Assembly: GCF_000429985.1 (NCBI RefSeq)
Contig: NZ_AUCX01000007.1
Location: 124,001-188,000 of the forward strand
Length of the DNA stretch: 64,000 nt
Reading direction: 5' to 3'
Source: Maridesulfovibrio bastinii DSM 16055
GTDB lineage: Bacteria > Desulfobacterota > Desulfovibrionia > Desulfovibrionales > Desulfovibrionaceae
The notes under the pieces are model-generated. The model saw only the letters and a list, made by a program, of their open reading frames with translations, searched no databases and was not told where the DNA came from. Made by a program: the position numbers and the translations under genes. Positions 38,609 to 48,041 of the stretch are shown here, piece after piece (position 1 is the stretch's first letter; the number at the start of each line of letters is the position of its first letter).

Positions 38609-40617
38609 TCAGACTGAAAGGGATGAGCCTTAAAAATAAATTCTTTTTTTCCACTCTTGGCGTAATTCTGACCATCAGCGTTATAATTGCTTTTCTGGCA
38701 AGATGGATTCTGGTCTCTTCACTTACTTCCGAGCTTAAACTGCGCGGTGTTTCCATTGCTCATTCTGTTGCGGAAAGGGGGACCGGAGATGTTCTTGATA
38801 ATAATCCTGCCCATCTGCTGAGCCTGTTATATGATGAAGCCAAACTCCGTGAACGCCAGCATCTTATCGCCTATATTTTTGTTCTGGACCGGGATGACCA
38901 TGTGTTGTCCCATACTTTCACCGTACCTTTTCCTCACGGGCTGGCCATCGCCAATCCTGTTTCCGCTGAATCGGATCAATCGGTGCGGATGATAGATTTT
39001 GGAAAACAGTCGGCGTACGACATAGGTGTTCCCGTAAAGGAGGGACTTTACCGGATAGGAACTGTGCATGTGGGGTTGAACAAGACCCATATTGATGAGC
39101 TGGTTGGTAAGTTGAGAGTAACCTTTCTGGGCTTTATTTCCATTGTGATTGTAATCCTTTTCATAGTCAGTCATCGCATGGCTGAATATATCACACGGCC
39201 CATAAGCAAGCTTACAAGCATATCTGATAAACTTTCCAAAGGTAATTTTGAGGTCAGCCTCGATCAGCTTGAAGAATTCGAAGGATGGAATGTTTCCGAC
39301 TGTCCTGTTTACACGAACACGGATCTTCCCTGCTGGCATCTTGACCGGCCCGGAGATTATTATCTTTCAGACTGCAAGAATTTTCCTGATCATGACTGTT
39401 GCGATTGCAGCTTTTATGTGAAGCGTGACGGTGACGAGGTTGTTCAGCTTGGAGACAGCTTCCGCAATATGGTCTGGTCGATAAAACTTTATCGCAGAAG
39501 ATTGCGGGAATCAGAGGAAAAGTATCGTTCCCTTTTTAACAGCGGGCCTGACCCGGTCCTTGTTGTGGATTGTGCTGAGTTTACAATTCTTGATGCCAAC
39601 CCGAGAGCTAAGGAGCTTTACGGTTACAGTCGGGATGAATTTATAGGAATACCTTTTTTGAAGCTCGGCCCTGACAGTAATGCCGCCTGTATCAAAGCTT
39701 TTGAAGAATACGGGGAGTCTTCAGAATCAGTTTATTATCCTAAAATTCTGCACTACAAAAAAGGCGGAGATCCTTTTTATGTAAATATGCATGTCTGTCC
39801 CATCACATACCGGGGTACTCCGGCAATAATTATAGGCGTGACCGATATTACACAGATAATTGAAAAAGACGCCCAGCTGGTGCAGGCCGCGAAGATGAAA
39901 TCGCTTGGAGAAATGTCCGCAGGTGTTGCCCATGAAGTAAACCAGCCTTTGAATGCTATAAAAATGGGTAGCGAGTATCTGTCTCTGATGGTTGAAATGG
40001 GTAGAGAAATACCTCCTGAACAGCTTGATAAGGTTGTCTCTGAAATAAGCAGGCAGGTTGATAGAGCTGCAGAAATTATTGATACATTAAGATCTTTCAG
40101 CAGAAAGTCCGGTATGCTGACTGAGGAGGTTGATATCAATACACCTGTCAAGAGTGTTCTTGCTCTTATTACAAGACAGTTTGAACTCCAGAATATTACT
40201 ATAAATCTGGATCTGGATGACAATCTTCCTCCTGTAACAGCACAGGATAACCGCCTGCAACAGGTGTTTTTCAATATCTTAAACAATGCCCGAGATTCAA
40301 TTCTCGAAAAGTCTGAAGATAAAAAATATGATGGTATTGTTGAAATTTCAACTTATGCAGACAGCAATTATGTTTATTCTTCATTCAAAGATAATGGTAC
40401 CGGGATTTCTAAAGATGTTCTTGATAAAATATTTGAACCTTTTTTCAGTACCAAAGAAGTAGGACATGGCATGGGTTTGGGACTGGCTATAACTTATGGC
40501 ATAGTAGAAGATTATAAAGGCAGAATTGATATTTCCAGCGAGTATGGAGAAGGAACAACTTTTATAGTTTCTTTTCCGCGTATAGTTGCTGAAGCTGACT
40601 GTATCAAAGAAAATTAA
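38605..40617 (+). CDS. Sensor histidine kinase with Cys-rich insert, coupled to a binding protein
   Basis: A 670-residue membrane kinase: helix at about 15-35, a periplasmic sensor similar in layout to the 29862 kinase, a helix near 173-190, then a HAMP region. An insert at about 228-275 has six cysteines (233, 243, 257, 265, 266, 268) in a CPVY...CW...C...CCxC pattern. A PAS domain (about 305-420) and His[18 protein letters not shown] (His443) follow, with HATPase motifs [10 protein letters not shown] and [14 protein letters not shown] at 38605 overlaps the previous stop (ATGA) and has GGGGG 8 bp upstream. The cysteine insert suggests a metal or Fe-S redox input. The receiver-STAS gene follows 13 bp later. 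Confidence 0.93.
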   Translation: MIRLKGMSLKNKFFFSTLGVILTISVIIAFLARWILVSSLTSELKLRGVSIAHSVAERGTGDVLDNNPAHLLSLLYDEAKLRERQHLIAYIFVLDRDDHVLSHTFTVPFPHGLAIANPVSAESDQSVRMIDFGKQSAYDIGVPVKEGLYRIGTVHVGLNKTHIDELVGKLRVTFLGFISIVIVILFIVSHRMAEYITRPISKLTSISDKLSKGNFEVSLDQLEEFEGWNVSDCPVYTNTDLPCWHLDRPGDYYLSDCKNFPDHDCCDCSFYVKRDGDEVVQLGDSFRNMVWSIKLYRRRLRESEEKYRSLFNSGPDPVLVVDCAEFTILDANPRAKELYGYSRDEFIGIPFLKLGPDSNAACIKAFEEYGESSESVYYPKILHYKKGGDPFYVNMHVCPITYRGTPAIIIGVTDITQIIEKDAQLVQAAKMKSLGEMSAGVAHEVNQPLNAIKMGSEYLSLMVEMGREIPPEQLDKVVSEISRQVDRAAEIIDTLRSFSRKSGMLTEEVDINTPVKSVLALITRQFELQNITINLDLDDNLPPVTAQDNRLQQVFFNILNNARDSILEKSEDKKYDGIVEISTYADSNYVYSSFKDNGTGISKDVLDKIFEPFFSTKEVGHGMGLGLAITYGIVEDYKGRIDISSEYGEGTTFIVSFPRIVAEADCIKEN

Positions 40618-40630
40618 AAAGGTTACCTGC

Positions 40631-41347
40631 ATGTCAAAAATTCTGGTTATTGATGACGAACGCGCGACTCTGGATATGTTCAGCATGCTCATGTCTGTTT
40701 ATGGTCATGAGGTTCTTACCGCTGAAAATGGTGAACTTGGGGTGGAAATTTTCGATACGGAACGCCCGGAACTGGTGATGACCGATATAAAAATGCCGGG
40801 AATGGACGGCATTGAAGTCTTAAGACGTATTAAAGCACTGGACAGGGAAGCCGAGGTTATTGTCATCACTGGGCATGGCGATATGGATATTGCCATTAAA
40901 GCTCTGAACCTTGATGCCACAGACTTTTTAAATAAACCGGTTAAACGTGAGGCGGTTGAAAAGGCTCTGAAATTTTCTGAAGAACGGCTTGAGCTTGCCC
41001 GCAATAAGAAAAAAGAAATTGAGATTCAGGAAATAGTAGGGAGACCTGTTATTCGCATAAGAGGAAGCATTACTTCCCATTCTGAAAAGGCCTTACGGGA
41101 ACATTTTTCAAAAATACTCGATATGAAAAGAAAGTTCGCTTTCTTGTTTTTTGAGCAGAATTCTTCCATCAATGGTGCCGGAATCACAGCCCTTAAATCT
41201 GTAATCGAAGAGGCCCGTGAAAGTGGTTGCAGAAGTATAGTTGTAGGTCTTTCTGATAATTTTAAAAATGTCTTTGATACAATGGGAATATCTAAAATGG
41301 TTCAATTCTTCGATTCCGAACAGCAGGCATTGGAGGAATGCTGTTGA
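40631..41347 (+). CDS. Receiver-STAS fusion response regulator
   Basis: A 238-residue two-domain protein. The receiver (1-120) has Asp52 in MTDIKMPGMDG, VITGHG and the lysine in LNKPVKRE. Residues about 138-235 form a STAS domain (PVIRIRGSITSHSEKALREHF, then a VVGLSDNFKNVFDTMG strand-helix). In SpoIIAA-type anti-anti-sigma factors a serine in DSTGLG is phosphorylated; here the aligned stretch is INGAGI, with Gly182 at that position, so STAS control by Ser phosphorylation looks impossible. Phosphorylation of the receiver may instead gate STAS binding to a partner. It follows the sensor kinase by 13 bp, its likely donor. ATG at 40631 has AAAGG upstream. Confidence 0.9.
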   Translation: MSKILVIDDERATLDMFSMLMSVYGHEVLTAENGELGVEIFDTERPELVMTDIKMPGMDGIEVLRRIKALDREAEVIVITGHGDMDIAIKALNLDATDFLNKPVKREAVEKALKFSEERLELARNKKKEIEIQEIVGRPVIRIRGSITSHSEKALREHFSKILDMKRKFAFLFFEQNSSINGAGITALKSVIEEARESGCRSIVVGLSDNFKNVFDTMGISKMVQFFDSEQQALEECC

Positions 41348-41395
41348 GCCAGTTGAATTTTAAGCACTTTAAGATGCGTTCATTGGCGACATGAT

Positions 41396-42514
41396 TTAAT
41401 AAGAGCGGTATGTTTTTCTGTTGCGGCGCAACTGGTATTTTTTTACCGCATTATTGTGTTCTTTCAGAGACCTGCTGAAATAGTGTGACCCGTCACCTTT
41501 CGCGACAAAATAAAGGTAATTGTTTTTTTCAGGATTTATTGCCGCTTCAATGGAAGCAAGACCGGGAGAGCAGATCGGTCCCGGAGGAAGCCCTCTGTGG
41601 CGATATGTGTTGTAAGTATTGGTTTTATCCTGAAGCTGGCTTTTATGAAGATTACCGTCAAAATCTTCACCGAGACCGTAAATGATTGTGGGGTCTGACT
41701 GTAGCAGATAACCTTTGCGCAGCCGGTTGGCAAAAACTCCTGCTATTGTACGACGCTCGGAAATATCACCTGTTTCTTTCTCAACCAGTGAAGCCAGAAT
41801 TAGAGTCTCATGAATTTTTTTTGGTGACGGCAATCCGTCAGGCCATGCTTTGTGAGCTGCCTTGAAGAACTCTCTGACCATGGTTTCGGCTATGATTGTG
41901 CCGGTTTCTTTTTGAGGTCTGGTGAGCATATATGTTTCAGGAAAAAGATAACCTTCGAGATTATCAGCAGGAATATTGTATTTTTTTATCAGCTCACGAT
42001 TGTAAACAGCTTTTTTAAAATCAGAATATGTAGTCAGTCCTGCCTCTTCAGCTATTTTAGCTGTCTGCCACCAGTTGAGACCTTCCCGGACTGAAAGTTT
42101 ATGCAATATGCCTGAAGTTGTGGTTATTTCTGTCAGCACTTCAGGTGCGGTCATATTTGTATAGAGGTTGAATTCTCCGGCACGGACATTGCCGCCTTTT
42201 TTTTCCGCCTGAGCATATCCTCTAAAGCGTTTAGAGTCTTTGATAAGACCGGCTTTGGCCAGATTTGCTGAAACCTGCCAGAGAGTCTGGCCCGGCTCTA
42301 TTATGAAATTAATTTTACGCCCCTGAGATTCCGGCGGGATATTCAGAAAATCCCAGGTACGGTATAGAAACCAGCTGCCTACAACCATTGCCAAAAAACT
42401 TACAACGGCGATCGATGGAATAACAAACCTTAAGACTATGCCCCTTCGAGCCATGTTCTCAGAATTACTGTCGCCGCCTGGCTGTCCAGATTCTTTTTGG
42501 TTTTGCTGTTCCAA
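41396..42514 (-). CDS. mltG: Endolytic murein transglycosylase, MltG family
   Basis: A 372-residue inner-membrane protein that cleaves nascent glycan strands, releasing them from further polymerisation. One membrane helix lies near 28-50. A LysM-like segment (INFIIEPGQTLWQVSANLAKAG) precedes the YceG/MltG core with LEGYLFPETYML, the catalytic-glutamate region ILASLVEKETG and the LQSDPTIIYGLG and YNTYRHRGLPPGPI motifs. The start is probably TTG at 42514, with AAGGAGG 8 bp upstream, which makes a 79-bp overlap with ruvX. ATG at 42454 is the alternative. It is the last gene of the run from the FAD oxidoreductase through ruvX. Confidence 0.94.
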   Translation of the reverse strand: MEQQNQKESGQPGGDSNSENMARRGIVLRFVIPSIAVVSFLAMVVGSWFLYRTWDFLNIPPESQGRKINFIIEPGQTLWQVSANLAKAGLIKDSKRFRGYAQAEKKGGNVRAGEFNLYTNMTAPEVLTEITTTSGILHKLSVREGLNWWQTAKIAEEAGLTTYSDFKKAVYNRELIKKYNIPADNLEGYLFPETYMLTRPQKETGTIIAETMVREFFKAAHKAWPDGLPSPKKIHETLILASLVEKETGDISERRTIAGVFANRLRKGYLLQSDPTIIYGLGEDFDGNLHKSQLQDKTNTYNTYRHRGLPPGPICSPGLASIEAAINPEKNNYLYFVAKGDGSHYFSRSLKEHNNAVKKYQLRRNRKTYRSY

Positions 42515-42843
42515 CGTCCGGCCTCCTTAAGTTCTTCTTCTGCTGTTATTGAGCTGAATCTTTCGTCCACTAGATGTATGGGGATTTCTGTTCTTCTCTC
42601 AAGGGATTTTGCAAAGTTTCTGACCTGTCGTGTGGTCAGGGTGTCTTCGCCCTCAAGAGACAGTGGAAGGCCGAGAACAATGTTCTCGACCTTCTCACGC
42701 TCTATTATTTCGAGCAATTCTGTAAACAGTGCGTCACGGGTTGTCCTCTCGATTACTTTAAGAGGAAAGGCGAAAATGCCCTCGGTATCACTGATGGCAA
42801 GGCCGACCCGTTTTAGTCCGAAATCAATTCCAAGATTTTTCAT
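42436..42843 (-). CDS. ruvX: Putative pre-16S rRNA nuclease / Holliday junction resolvase-like protein
   Basis: A 135-residue RNase H-fold protein (YqgF/RuvX) involved in 16S rRNA 5'-end maturation. Catalytic acidic residues are in the N-terminal LGIDFGLKRVG motif, in VDERFSS and in LDSQAATVIL. VLGLPLSLEGEDT is also a family signature. Length is normal. It starts 4 bp after the stop of the FAD/Fe-S oxidoreductase gene and overlaps the start of mltG, a common ruvX-mltG neighbourhood, so all three are likely one transcript. Confidence 0.95.
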   Translation of the reverse strand: MKNLGIDFGLKRVGLAISDTEGIFAFPLKVIERTTRDALFTELLEIIEREKVENIVLGLPLSLEGEDTLTTRQVRNFAKSLERRTEIPIHLVDERFSSITAEEELKEAGRWNSKTKKNLDSQAATVILRTWLEGA

Positions 42844-42847
42844 AGGC

Positions 42848-45800
42848 CTACAGGAAAACTAATGAGTCCTGCCTGCGGGCTTTATCAACTATCTTCTTGA
42901 AATCTTTCTGCCACTTAGGTCCTCCGACCAATTCGGCAAGGAATTCAACCGTGTGCATTACTCTGTTTGATTTTTTAAGATTATCAATACTGCGCTTTAT
43001 ACCAACTTTGCAGGATGGGCAACCGACGAGCACAGGAACGTCTTTCCGCTTGCCTGTAAGGTCGTTTCTAAGCTGGCTGGTTTTGCGTTCACGCAGTTTG
43101 TTGTAGATAGACGGACTGGTTATTGCTCCAAGTCCTGATTCTCCACAGCAGCCCGGAGACAGGGTTACTTCTGTGCCGAGAAGTTCGGCAAGGGAGCTGC
43201 GGTATATTTCAGGAGCCTTGGCTTTTGGTGTATCAGTCCATTCGGTATGGCAGGAAGAATGATAGATTACTTCGCTGTCATCCATAAGAGCTTCAAGCGG
43301 CAGACTTCCGGCATGTTCAATAAGGTACTGCACAGCATCCTTGTGTTCCAGCGATCTGCCCAGCTCAGAACCGAAAGTATATGATTCCAGCGATTCACGG
43401 CATGTGCCGCATGCTGTAAGAATCGTATTTACTTCAAGCCCGGCCAGACTGGCTTTAGCCAGTTTGTACTGAATGTCGTTAATATTGCGGTGGCGGTTAG
43501 TGTTGTAGGCTTCAGCACAGCCGCTTGCCAGCAGTGGATAACCGCAGCAGAGGTGCTTGGATGGCATTACAACATTCACACCTGCTTTATGCAGCAGATA
43601 GAGCGTAGCCATACCTATGCTGCGTGAGAACAGGCTGGCTCCGCATCCGGGGAAGTAGAATACAGCTTGTGACGGAGTGGTTCCCGAAACAAACATTGAT
43701 CCTGTTGCAAGGGACAGATCTTCGCTAAGGTTTTTAAGGTCCATCGCCGGAGTCTTACTCTGGAACAGCGGGGAATCAATCCTTCTGCGCCAGTGTCCGG
43801 GGATCAGACCGATGGCCTTGCTCTGGGCTGAAGCTGATATCGAAAGAAACTTGGCAACCTTAGGAAGCCTGCTTTCCGGGTCTTTAGCGACAAACTGCAG
43901 AGCCAGATTCTTAATCGGGTGTCCGCCTTTTCCTTTATACTCCAGAAAACTGCGAATCTGTAAGGCTGAGCCTGCTGAATCGATTTTAACAGGACATACA
44001 GCAGTACAGCGTCCGCATGCGGTGCAATGCTCCATCAGCTTGCGGAGTCTGGTCATCAGTTCCGGTGATGGTTCACCTTTTTGGACCTGAGAATAATATA
44101 TAGCTTCTATCAAAGCTCCGAGTGCAATATTTTTGTTGCGCGGATGGTACATAAGTCCCTTCTGGGGGAAGTACATCGGGCAGACCTGCTTGCATTTTCC
44201 GCATCTGGTGCAGGTTTGAATATTGCGCAGAAGATCAATCAGATGCTCTTTATCTTTGATTGCAGTTTTATCCAGATCATTGATCAGTCTGTTGAATGAA
44301 AATGTGTAGGCCGGAGAAGGAACTTCCCTTCTGGTCAGTTTGCCGGGATTAAGTATGTTGAGAGGGTCAACCTTCTCTTTATACTGCCTGATGGCGGCAA
44401 TCTTTTCATCTGAAAGATAATCGATCTTGGTTATGCCAATGCCGTGTTCACCGGTGATCTCGCCTTTAAGTTCAATTACTTTCTTAAAGACATGATCAAC
44501 AGCATCATAAGCGCTGTTCAGCATTTCCGGATCATTGGAGTTAACCGGGATGTTGACGTGACAGTTACCGTCTCCGGCATGCATATGGTTGGCTATAACA
44601 ATGCGCTGGGCCTGAAGCTTGTCATAGATCGCCTTGATCTTGGAATCGAGCTTGGGGAACTGGTCACGGAGTTCCTGAAAAAGATAGCGAATCTGGCTTT
44701 CCAGTTCCTGATCGCTCATATCGGAGCCGGTCAGCTTGCCTTTGAGTATCGAAGTTGTTCTTTCAAAAGCCAGCTCAACTTTAGGCTCATCAATCGGGAA
44801 ATCGGAGATGTCTTTCAGTGAGAGCAGAGATTTCCGGTATATTTTAGCTAAAAAGATGAGGTTGAGGTCTTCAAGAAATGTTGAAAATTCAGGAACAACC
44901 TCAAGAGGAATAACAATATCCTCGTTTACTTTGAATCCTGATGTGCGCTTGGAAATTGCCGAGAGTTTATGGCGGTCTTCCCAGAATAATTCTGCTTCCT
45001 TGTCATCGCGGGCCGCAAAAATATCAACACCGTCATAAGGCTGGGCAATTGAAAGAATTGTATCAACCGCACTTTGCAGGGCGTCCTGATCATCAGAATC
45101 CAACTGAAGGATGAGCACGGATATGGGCTCGCCTTCATAAGTTGTGGATTTTGTAGTGTAGTTGATGGCCTGAACATATTTAGGACCAAATTCTTCCAGA
45201 GCGGAGATTTTAACGAGATCGCCTTCTTCTCTAATTTTATCTCTCAGACCTACAATGTCTTTAATGACGTTCATGGCATTAAGCATGGAGCGTCCGAAAA
45301 ACTCAAGGCAGAGTACACGGGAATGTTCCGGTTGAGGGTAAAGGGCAAAGCATGCTTCGGTAATGATGCCGTCCACGCCTTCCTTCTGAACTCCGGGGAG
45401 TCCGCCGAGGAATTTATTGGTTACATCTTTTCCCAGACCGGGGCTGCGAATTTCGTCAGCAGAAAGTTCGAGGGTTTCTGTCAGTCCGCCTTTGCAGTCA
45501 TAAACTTCAAAGACAGCTTTTTCGCCTTCAAAAACTTTGTGACCGGGATGGTCTTTTCTTCTGACTTCAATTAATTCTCCGCGGGGCATGACCATCTTGA
45601 AACTTTGAATATTATCAATGGTTGTACCGTATTCAAATGCGAACGGTCCGCCGGAGTTTTCCGAAATATTACCACCTATGGATGATCCGGCCTTGGATGC
45701 CGGGTCCACAGTGAATAAAAGTCCTTTTTTCGCGGTAGCTTTTATCGCATCAAGGGTGATGACTCCTGCCTGAGTGCAGAGGGTCAGCTCTTCTTTATTG

Positions 45801-46393
45801 ATGCTCAGTATATTTTTAAATCTTGAGAGGGACAGTATAACAGTTCTGTCCATGGCCGGGATTGCTCCACCGGTAAGTCCGGTTCCTCCGCCACGAGGAA
45901 TAATTCCGAACTGCATCTCATTGGCAAGGCGGACAATGGCTTGAATCTGATCGGTTTTTTCAGGGAAAAGTACGGCTATGGGCAGTTCTATGCGGAGGTC
46001 TGTTGCGTCTGTAGCACTCTGAACAAGTGTATCCGGATTTATTCCGATGCTTTTTTCAGGCAGAAATTCTCGCAGTTTTTCCACGAGTCTGTCCCGGAAT
46101 TCTCGGTCCGCATCCTGCTTGAGCCAGAAATTTTCAATTGCTCTGGATAAAATCTGCGGATATTCACCGGAAAGAGTGGGGCGCGCCACCGTAAGATTAC
46201 GCGAAACGCTTTTACGTACCAGTTCCTGATCTATAAAAGGGTTGTAACGGACAAGGAATAATTCAGCGGCGATGCTTGATGCAAGGCTGCGTACATATTC
46301 GGGCCATCCTTTAAAATCGTAGGGATCTATGCCCAGAACTCTGTTCATGAGCTCTTCGGCAGAAATTGAAATATGGGGACCTAATTGAGGCAT
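42848..46393 (-). CDS. FAD-linked oxidoreductase fused to 4Fe-4S and CCG domains (D-lactate/glycolate dehydrogenase type)
   Basis: An 1181-residue fusion of GlcD-like and GlpC/GlcF-like parts. The FAD-binding PCMH motif PRGGGTGLTGG is at 166-176. The GlcD C-terminal half follows, with HMHAGDGNCHVNIP (about 603) and GEHGIG (648). Two 4Fe-4S motifs CTRCGKCKQVCP (728-739) and CTACGRCTAVCP (790-801) come next, then two CCG-type heterodisulfide-reductase-like modules containing LCCGYP and GCCGESG. Such enzymes oxidise 2-hydroxy acids and pass electrons to the quinone or thiol pool. D-lactate is the likeliest substrate in a lactate-using sulfate reducer, but the active site does not prove it. It heads the operon with ruvX and mltG. 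Confidence 0.93.
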   Translation of the reverse strand: MPQLGPHISISAEELMNRVLGIDPYDFKGWPEYVRSLASSIAAELFLVRYNPFIDQELVRKSVSRNLTVARPTLSGEYPQILSRAIENFWLKQDADREFRDRLVEKLREFLPEKSIGINPDTLVQSATDATDLRIELPIAVLFPEKTDQIQAIVRLANEMQFGIIPRGGGTGLTGGAIPAMDRTVILSLSRFKNILSINKEELTLCTQAGVITLDAIKATAKKGLLFTVDPASKAGSSIGGNISENSGGPFAFEYGTTIDNIQSFKMVMPRGELIEVRRKDHPGHKVFEGEKAVFEVYDCKGGLTETLELSADEIRSPGLGKDVTNKFLGGLPGVQKEGVDGIITEACFALYPQPEHSRVLCLEFFGRSMLNAMNVIKDIVGLRDKIREEGDLVKISALEEFGPKYVQAINYTTKSTTYEGEPISVLILQLDSDDQDALQSAVDTILSIAQPYDGVDIFAARDDKEAELFWEDRHKLSAISKRTSGFKVNEDIVIPLEVVPEFSTFLEDLNLIFLAKIYRKSLLSLKDISDFPIDEPKVELAFERTTSILKGKLTGSDMSDQELESQIRYLFQELRDQFPKLDSKIKAIYDKLQAQRIVIANHMHAGDGNCHVNIPVNSNDPEMLNSAYDAVDHVFKKVIELKGEITGEHGIGITKIDYLSDEKIAAIRQYKEKVDPLNILNPGKLTRREVPSPAYTFSFNRLINDLDKTAIKDKEHLIDLLRNIQTCTRCGKCKQVCPMYFPQKGLMYHPRNKNIALGALIEAIYYSQVQKGEPSPELMTRLRKLMEHCTACGRCTAVCPVKIDSAGSALQIRSFLEYKGKGGHPIKNLALQFVAKDPESRLPKVAKFLSISASAQSKAIGLIPGHWRRRIDSPLFQSKTPAMDLKNLSEDLSLATGSMFVSGTTPSQAVFYFPGCGASLFSRSIGMATLYLLHKAGVNVVMPSKHLCCGYPLLASGCAEAYNTNRHRNINDIQYKLAKASLAGLEVNTILTACGTCRESLESYTFGSELGRSLEHKDAVQYLIEHAGSLPLEALMDDSEVIYHSSCHTEWTDTPKAKAPEIYRSSLAELLGTEVTLSPGCCGESGLGAITSPSIYNKLRERKTSQLRNDLTGKRKDVPVLVGCPSCKVGIKRSIDNLKKSNRVMHTVEFLAELVGGPKWQKDFKKIVDKARRQDSLVFL

Positions 46394-46661
46394 GATGTCT
46401 TACCGTATAAGCTTTTTGCCGGGGACAAAGGAGTACTCCCCCGCGGATGAAAAAAAGGGAATATAGGTTCCACTTTTACGTTTTGCAAGAAACAATTTTG
46501 GCAATGGATGATTTTTTGGTGCAAATCCAAGTATGACAAAGATAGTTGTTATTAGAAAAATGTAAAGACTCTCTCTGCCTCTGGACTTGAAATGGAACTG
46601 AATATACAAGTTTGATCTGCCTGTTGGCAATATTTAATCATTCAAAGTGAGGTCTAATAAA

Positions 46662-47801
46662 ATGATCGGAAGCGACTTTGCCGAACTCCAATTATTTATA
46701 ACAGGTCCTATCCTTCTGCGTAAGGAGGTGCGCGAGGCCGGTCTTCTACCTGAATTCGGTCATCGTGACTCTGAAAATGTTAAAAGGTTCGGACCGATCA
46801 TGGAAAATCTGCGCAAGCTCTCCGGGGCTCCCGAAGATTACGACATTATCATTTTTAACGGCTCCGGCACAAATGTGCTTGAGGCTTCTGTCCGTTCACT
46901 TGTTGCTAGTGACGATACCGTGCTCAATGTCTCTGTAGGGGCTTTCGGTGATCTTTATCATAAACTTGCCGTTACAAACGGTAAGAATGCGGTCCAGCTT
47001 AAGTTTGATTACGGCAGAGCAATTGATCTTGATAAACTTGAGCAGGCTTTAGAGGAGTACAGCCCGGATGTTGTAACCTTCACCCAGAATGAAACATCAA
47101 CCGGTGTCTTCAACAATGTGCCTGAGGTTTGTGCATTGATACATAAATACGGTGCAAAATCTCTGGTTGATGCTGTCAGCATTTTTGGTGGTGCTCCATC
47201 CTGTATAGCAGAAGCAAAACCCATGATGTACAGCACTTCAACACAAAAATCTCTGGGGCTTCCTGCCGGCTTCGGTATTGCTTTTGTAAGTCCTGAAGGA
47301 TTTGAAAAAGCAGAGAAGGTTGAAAACAGGGGCTACACTACAGATATTCTCGCTCAGGTTGAAAAGGCCCGCAATCTCCAGACTCTGACAACCCCGAATG
47401 GAACTCTGGTAAACCAGATGTGTGTTCAGCTTGATTATATTGTCAATGATGAAACCATTGAAAAAAGATTTGCCAGACATGAAGAAATGCGTGAGATGGC
47501 GCATGAATGGGTAGAGCAGATGGATGGATATTCTCTTTTCGCTCAGGAAGGGTACCGGTCTCCTTCCGTGTCAGCTGTTCAAACAGCTCCCGGAATGACT
47601 GTTGAGAAGCTGAAACAGGTTAAAGAAGCCATGCGCGGACACGGTTATCTTTTTGATCCGGGCTATGGCAAGATTAATAAGGAACTTGAAGCAAGCGGCC
47701 GTCAGCCTATTTTCAGAATAGGTCACATGGCTGATATCAGCCCGGAAATGCTTAAAAAATATCTGGAAATCCTCAGTGGAGTTTTAAAAGATATCAATTA
47801 A
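46662..47801 (+). CDS. Class V pyridoxal-phosphate aminotransferase (serine/alanine-glyoxylate type)
   Basis: A 379-residue class V aminotransferase. It begins with the LFITGPILLRKEVREA motif of the serine-pyruvate/alanine-glyoxylate group. The cofactor-binding FNGSGTNVLEASVRSL and the aspartate in SLVDAVSIFGG follow, with the Schiff-base lysine in STSTQKSLGLPAGFG. In anaerobes such genes often serve serine or aspartate metabolism. The substrate is not fixed by sequence. ATG at 46662 is chosen (GAGG 9 bp upstream) over an in-frame GTG 15 bp earlier. It is a single-gene unit with its own terminator. Confidence 0.9.
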   Translation: MIGSDFAELQLFITGPILLRKEVREAGLLPEFGHRDSENVKRFGPIMENLRKLSGAPEDYDIIIFNGSGTNVLEASVRSLVASDDTVLNVSVGAFGDLYHKLAVTNGKNAVQLKFDYGRAIDLDKLEQALEEYSPDVVTFTQNETSTGVFNNVPEVCALIHKYGAKSLVDAVSIFGGAPSCIAEAKPMMYSTSTQKSLGLPAGFGIAFVSPEGFEKAEKVENRGYTTDILAQVEKARNLQTLTTPNGTLVNQMCVQLDYIVNDETIEKRFARHEEMREMAHEWVEQMDGYSLFAQEGYRSPSVSAVQTAPGMTVEKLKQVKEAMRGHGYLFDPGYGKINKELEASGRQPIFRIGHMADISPEMLKKYLEILSGVLKDIN

Positions 47802-47841
47802 GATATTAATCTGTTCTTAACGATTTTATTTAAACATTTAT

Positions 47842-47876
47842 GCCCCGTATGCAGCCCTGCATACGGGGCTTTTCTT
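47842..47876 (+). terminator. Rho-independent terminator after the class V aminotransferase
   Basis: GCCCCGTATGCAG pairs with CTGCATACGGGGC around a tight loop, followed by TTTTCTT. It is one of the strongest hairpins in the window. Confidence 0.93.
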
Positions 47877-48041
47877 ATTGTGGCCTTTTCAAAGTCAGAT
47901 AATATTTATCTCTCTGGTATTGTTTACTAAAAATATTAATAATTATGTTGCCCAAGTTTTAATGCATGTATTAAATAAAACTATTTTTTAACACTCTTAA
48001 TTAGATTTGAGTTTATCAGTATCATAATAAGTGAGGAACTT

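Noticed and set aside
46400-46630. 76-codon minus-strand frame upstream of the FAD oxidoreductase gene
   Set aside because: Basic, low-complexity translation without a ribosome site, lying in a probable promoter region.
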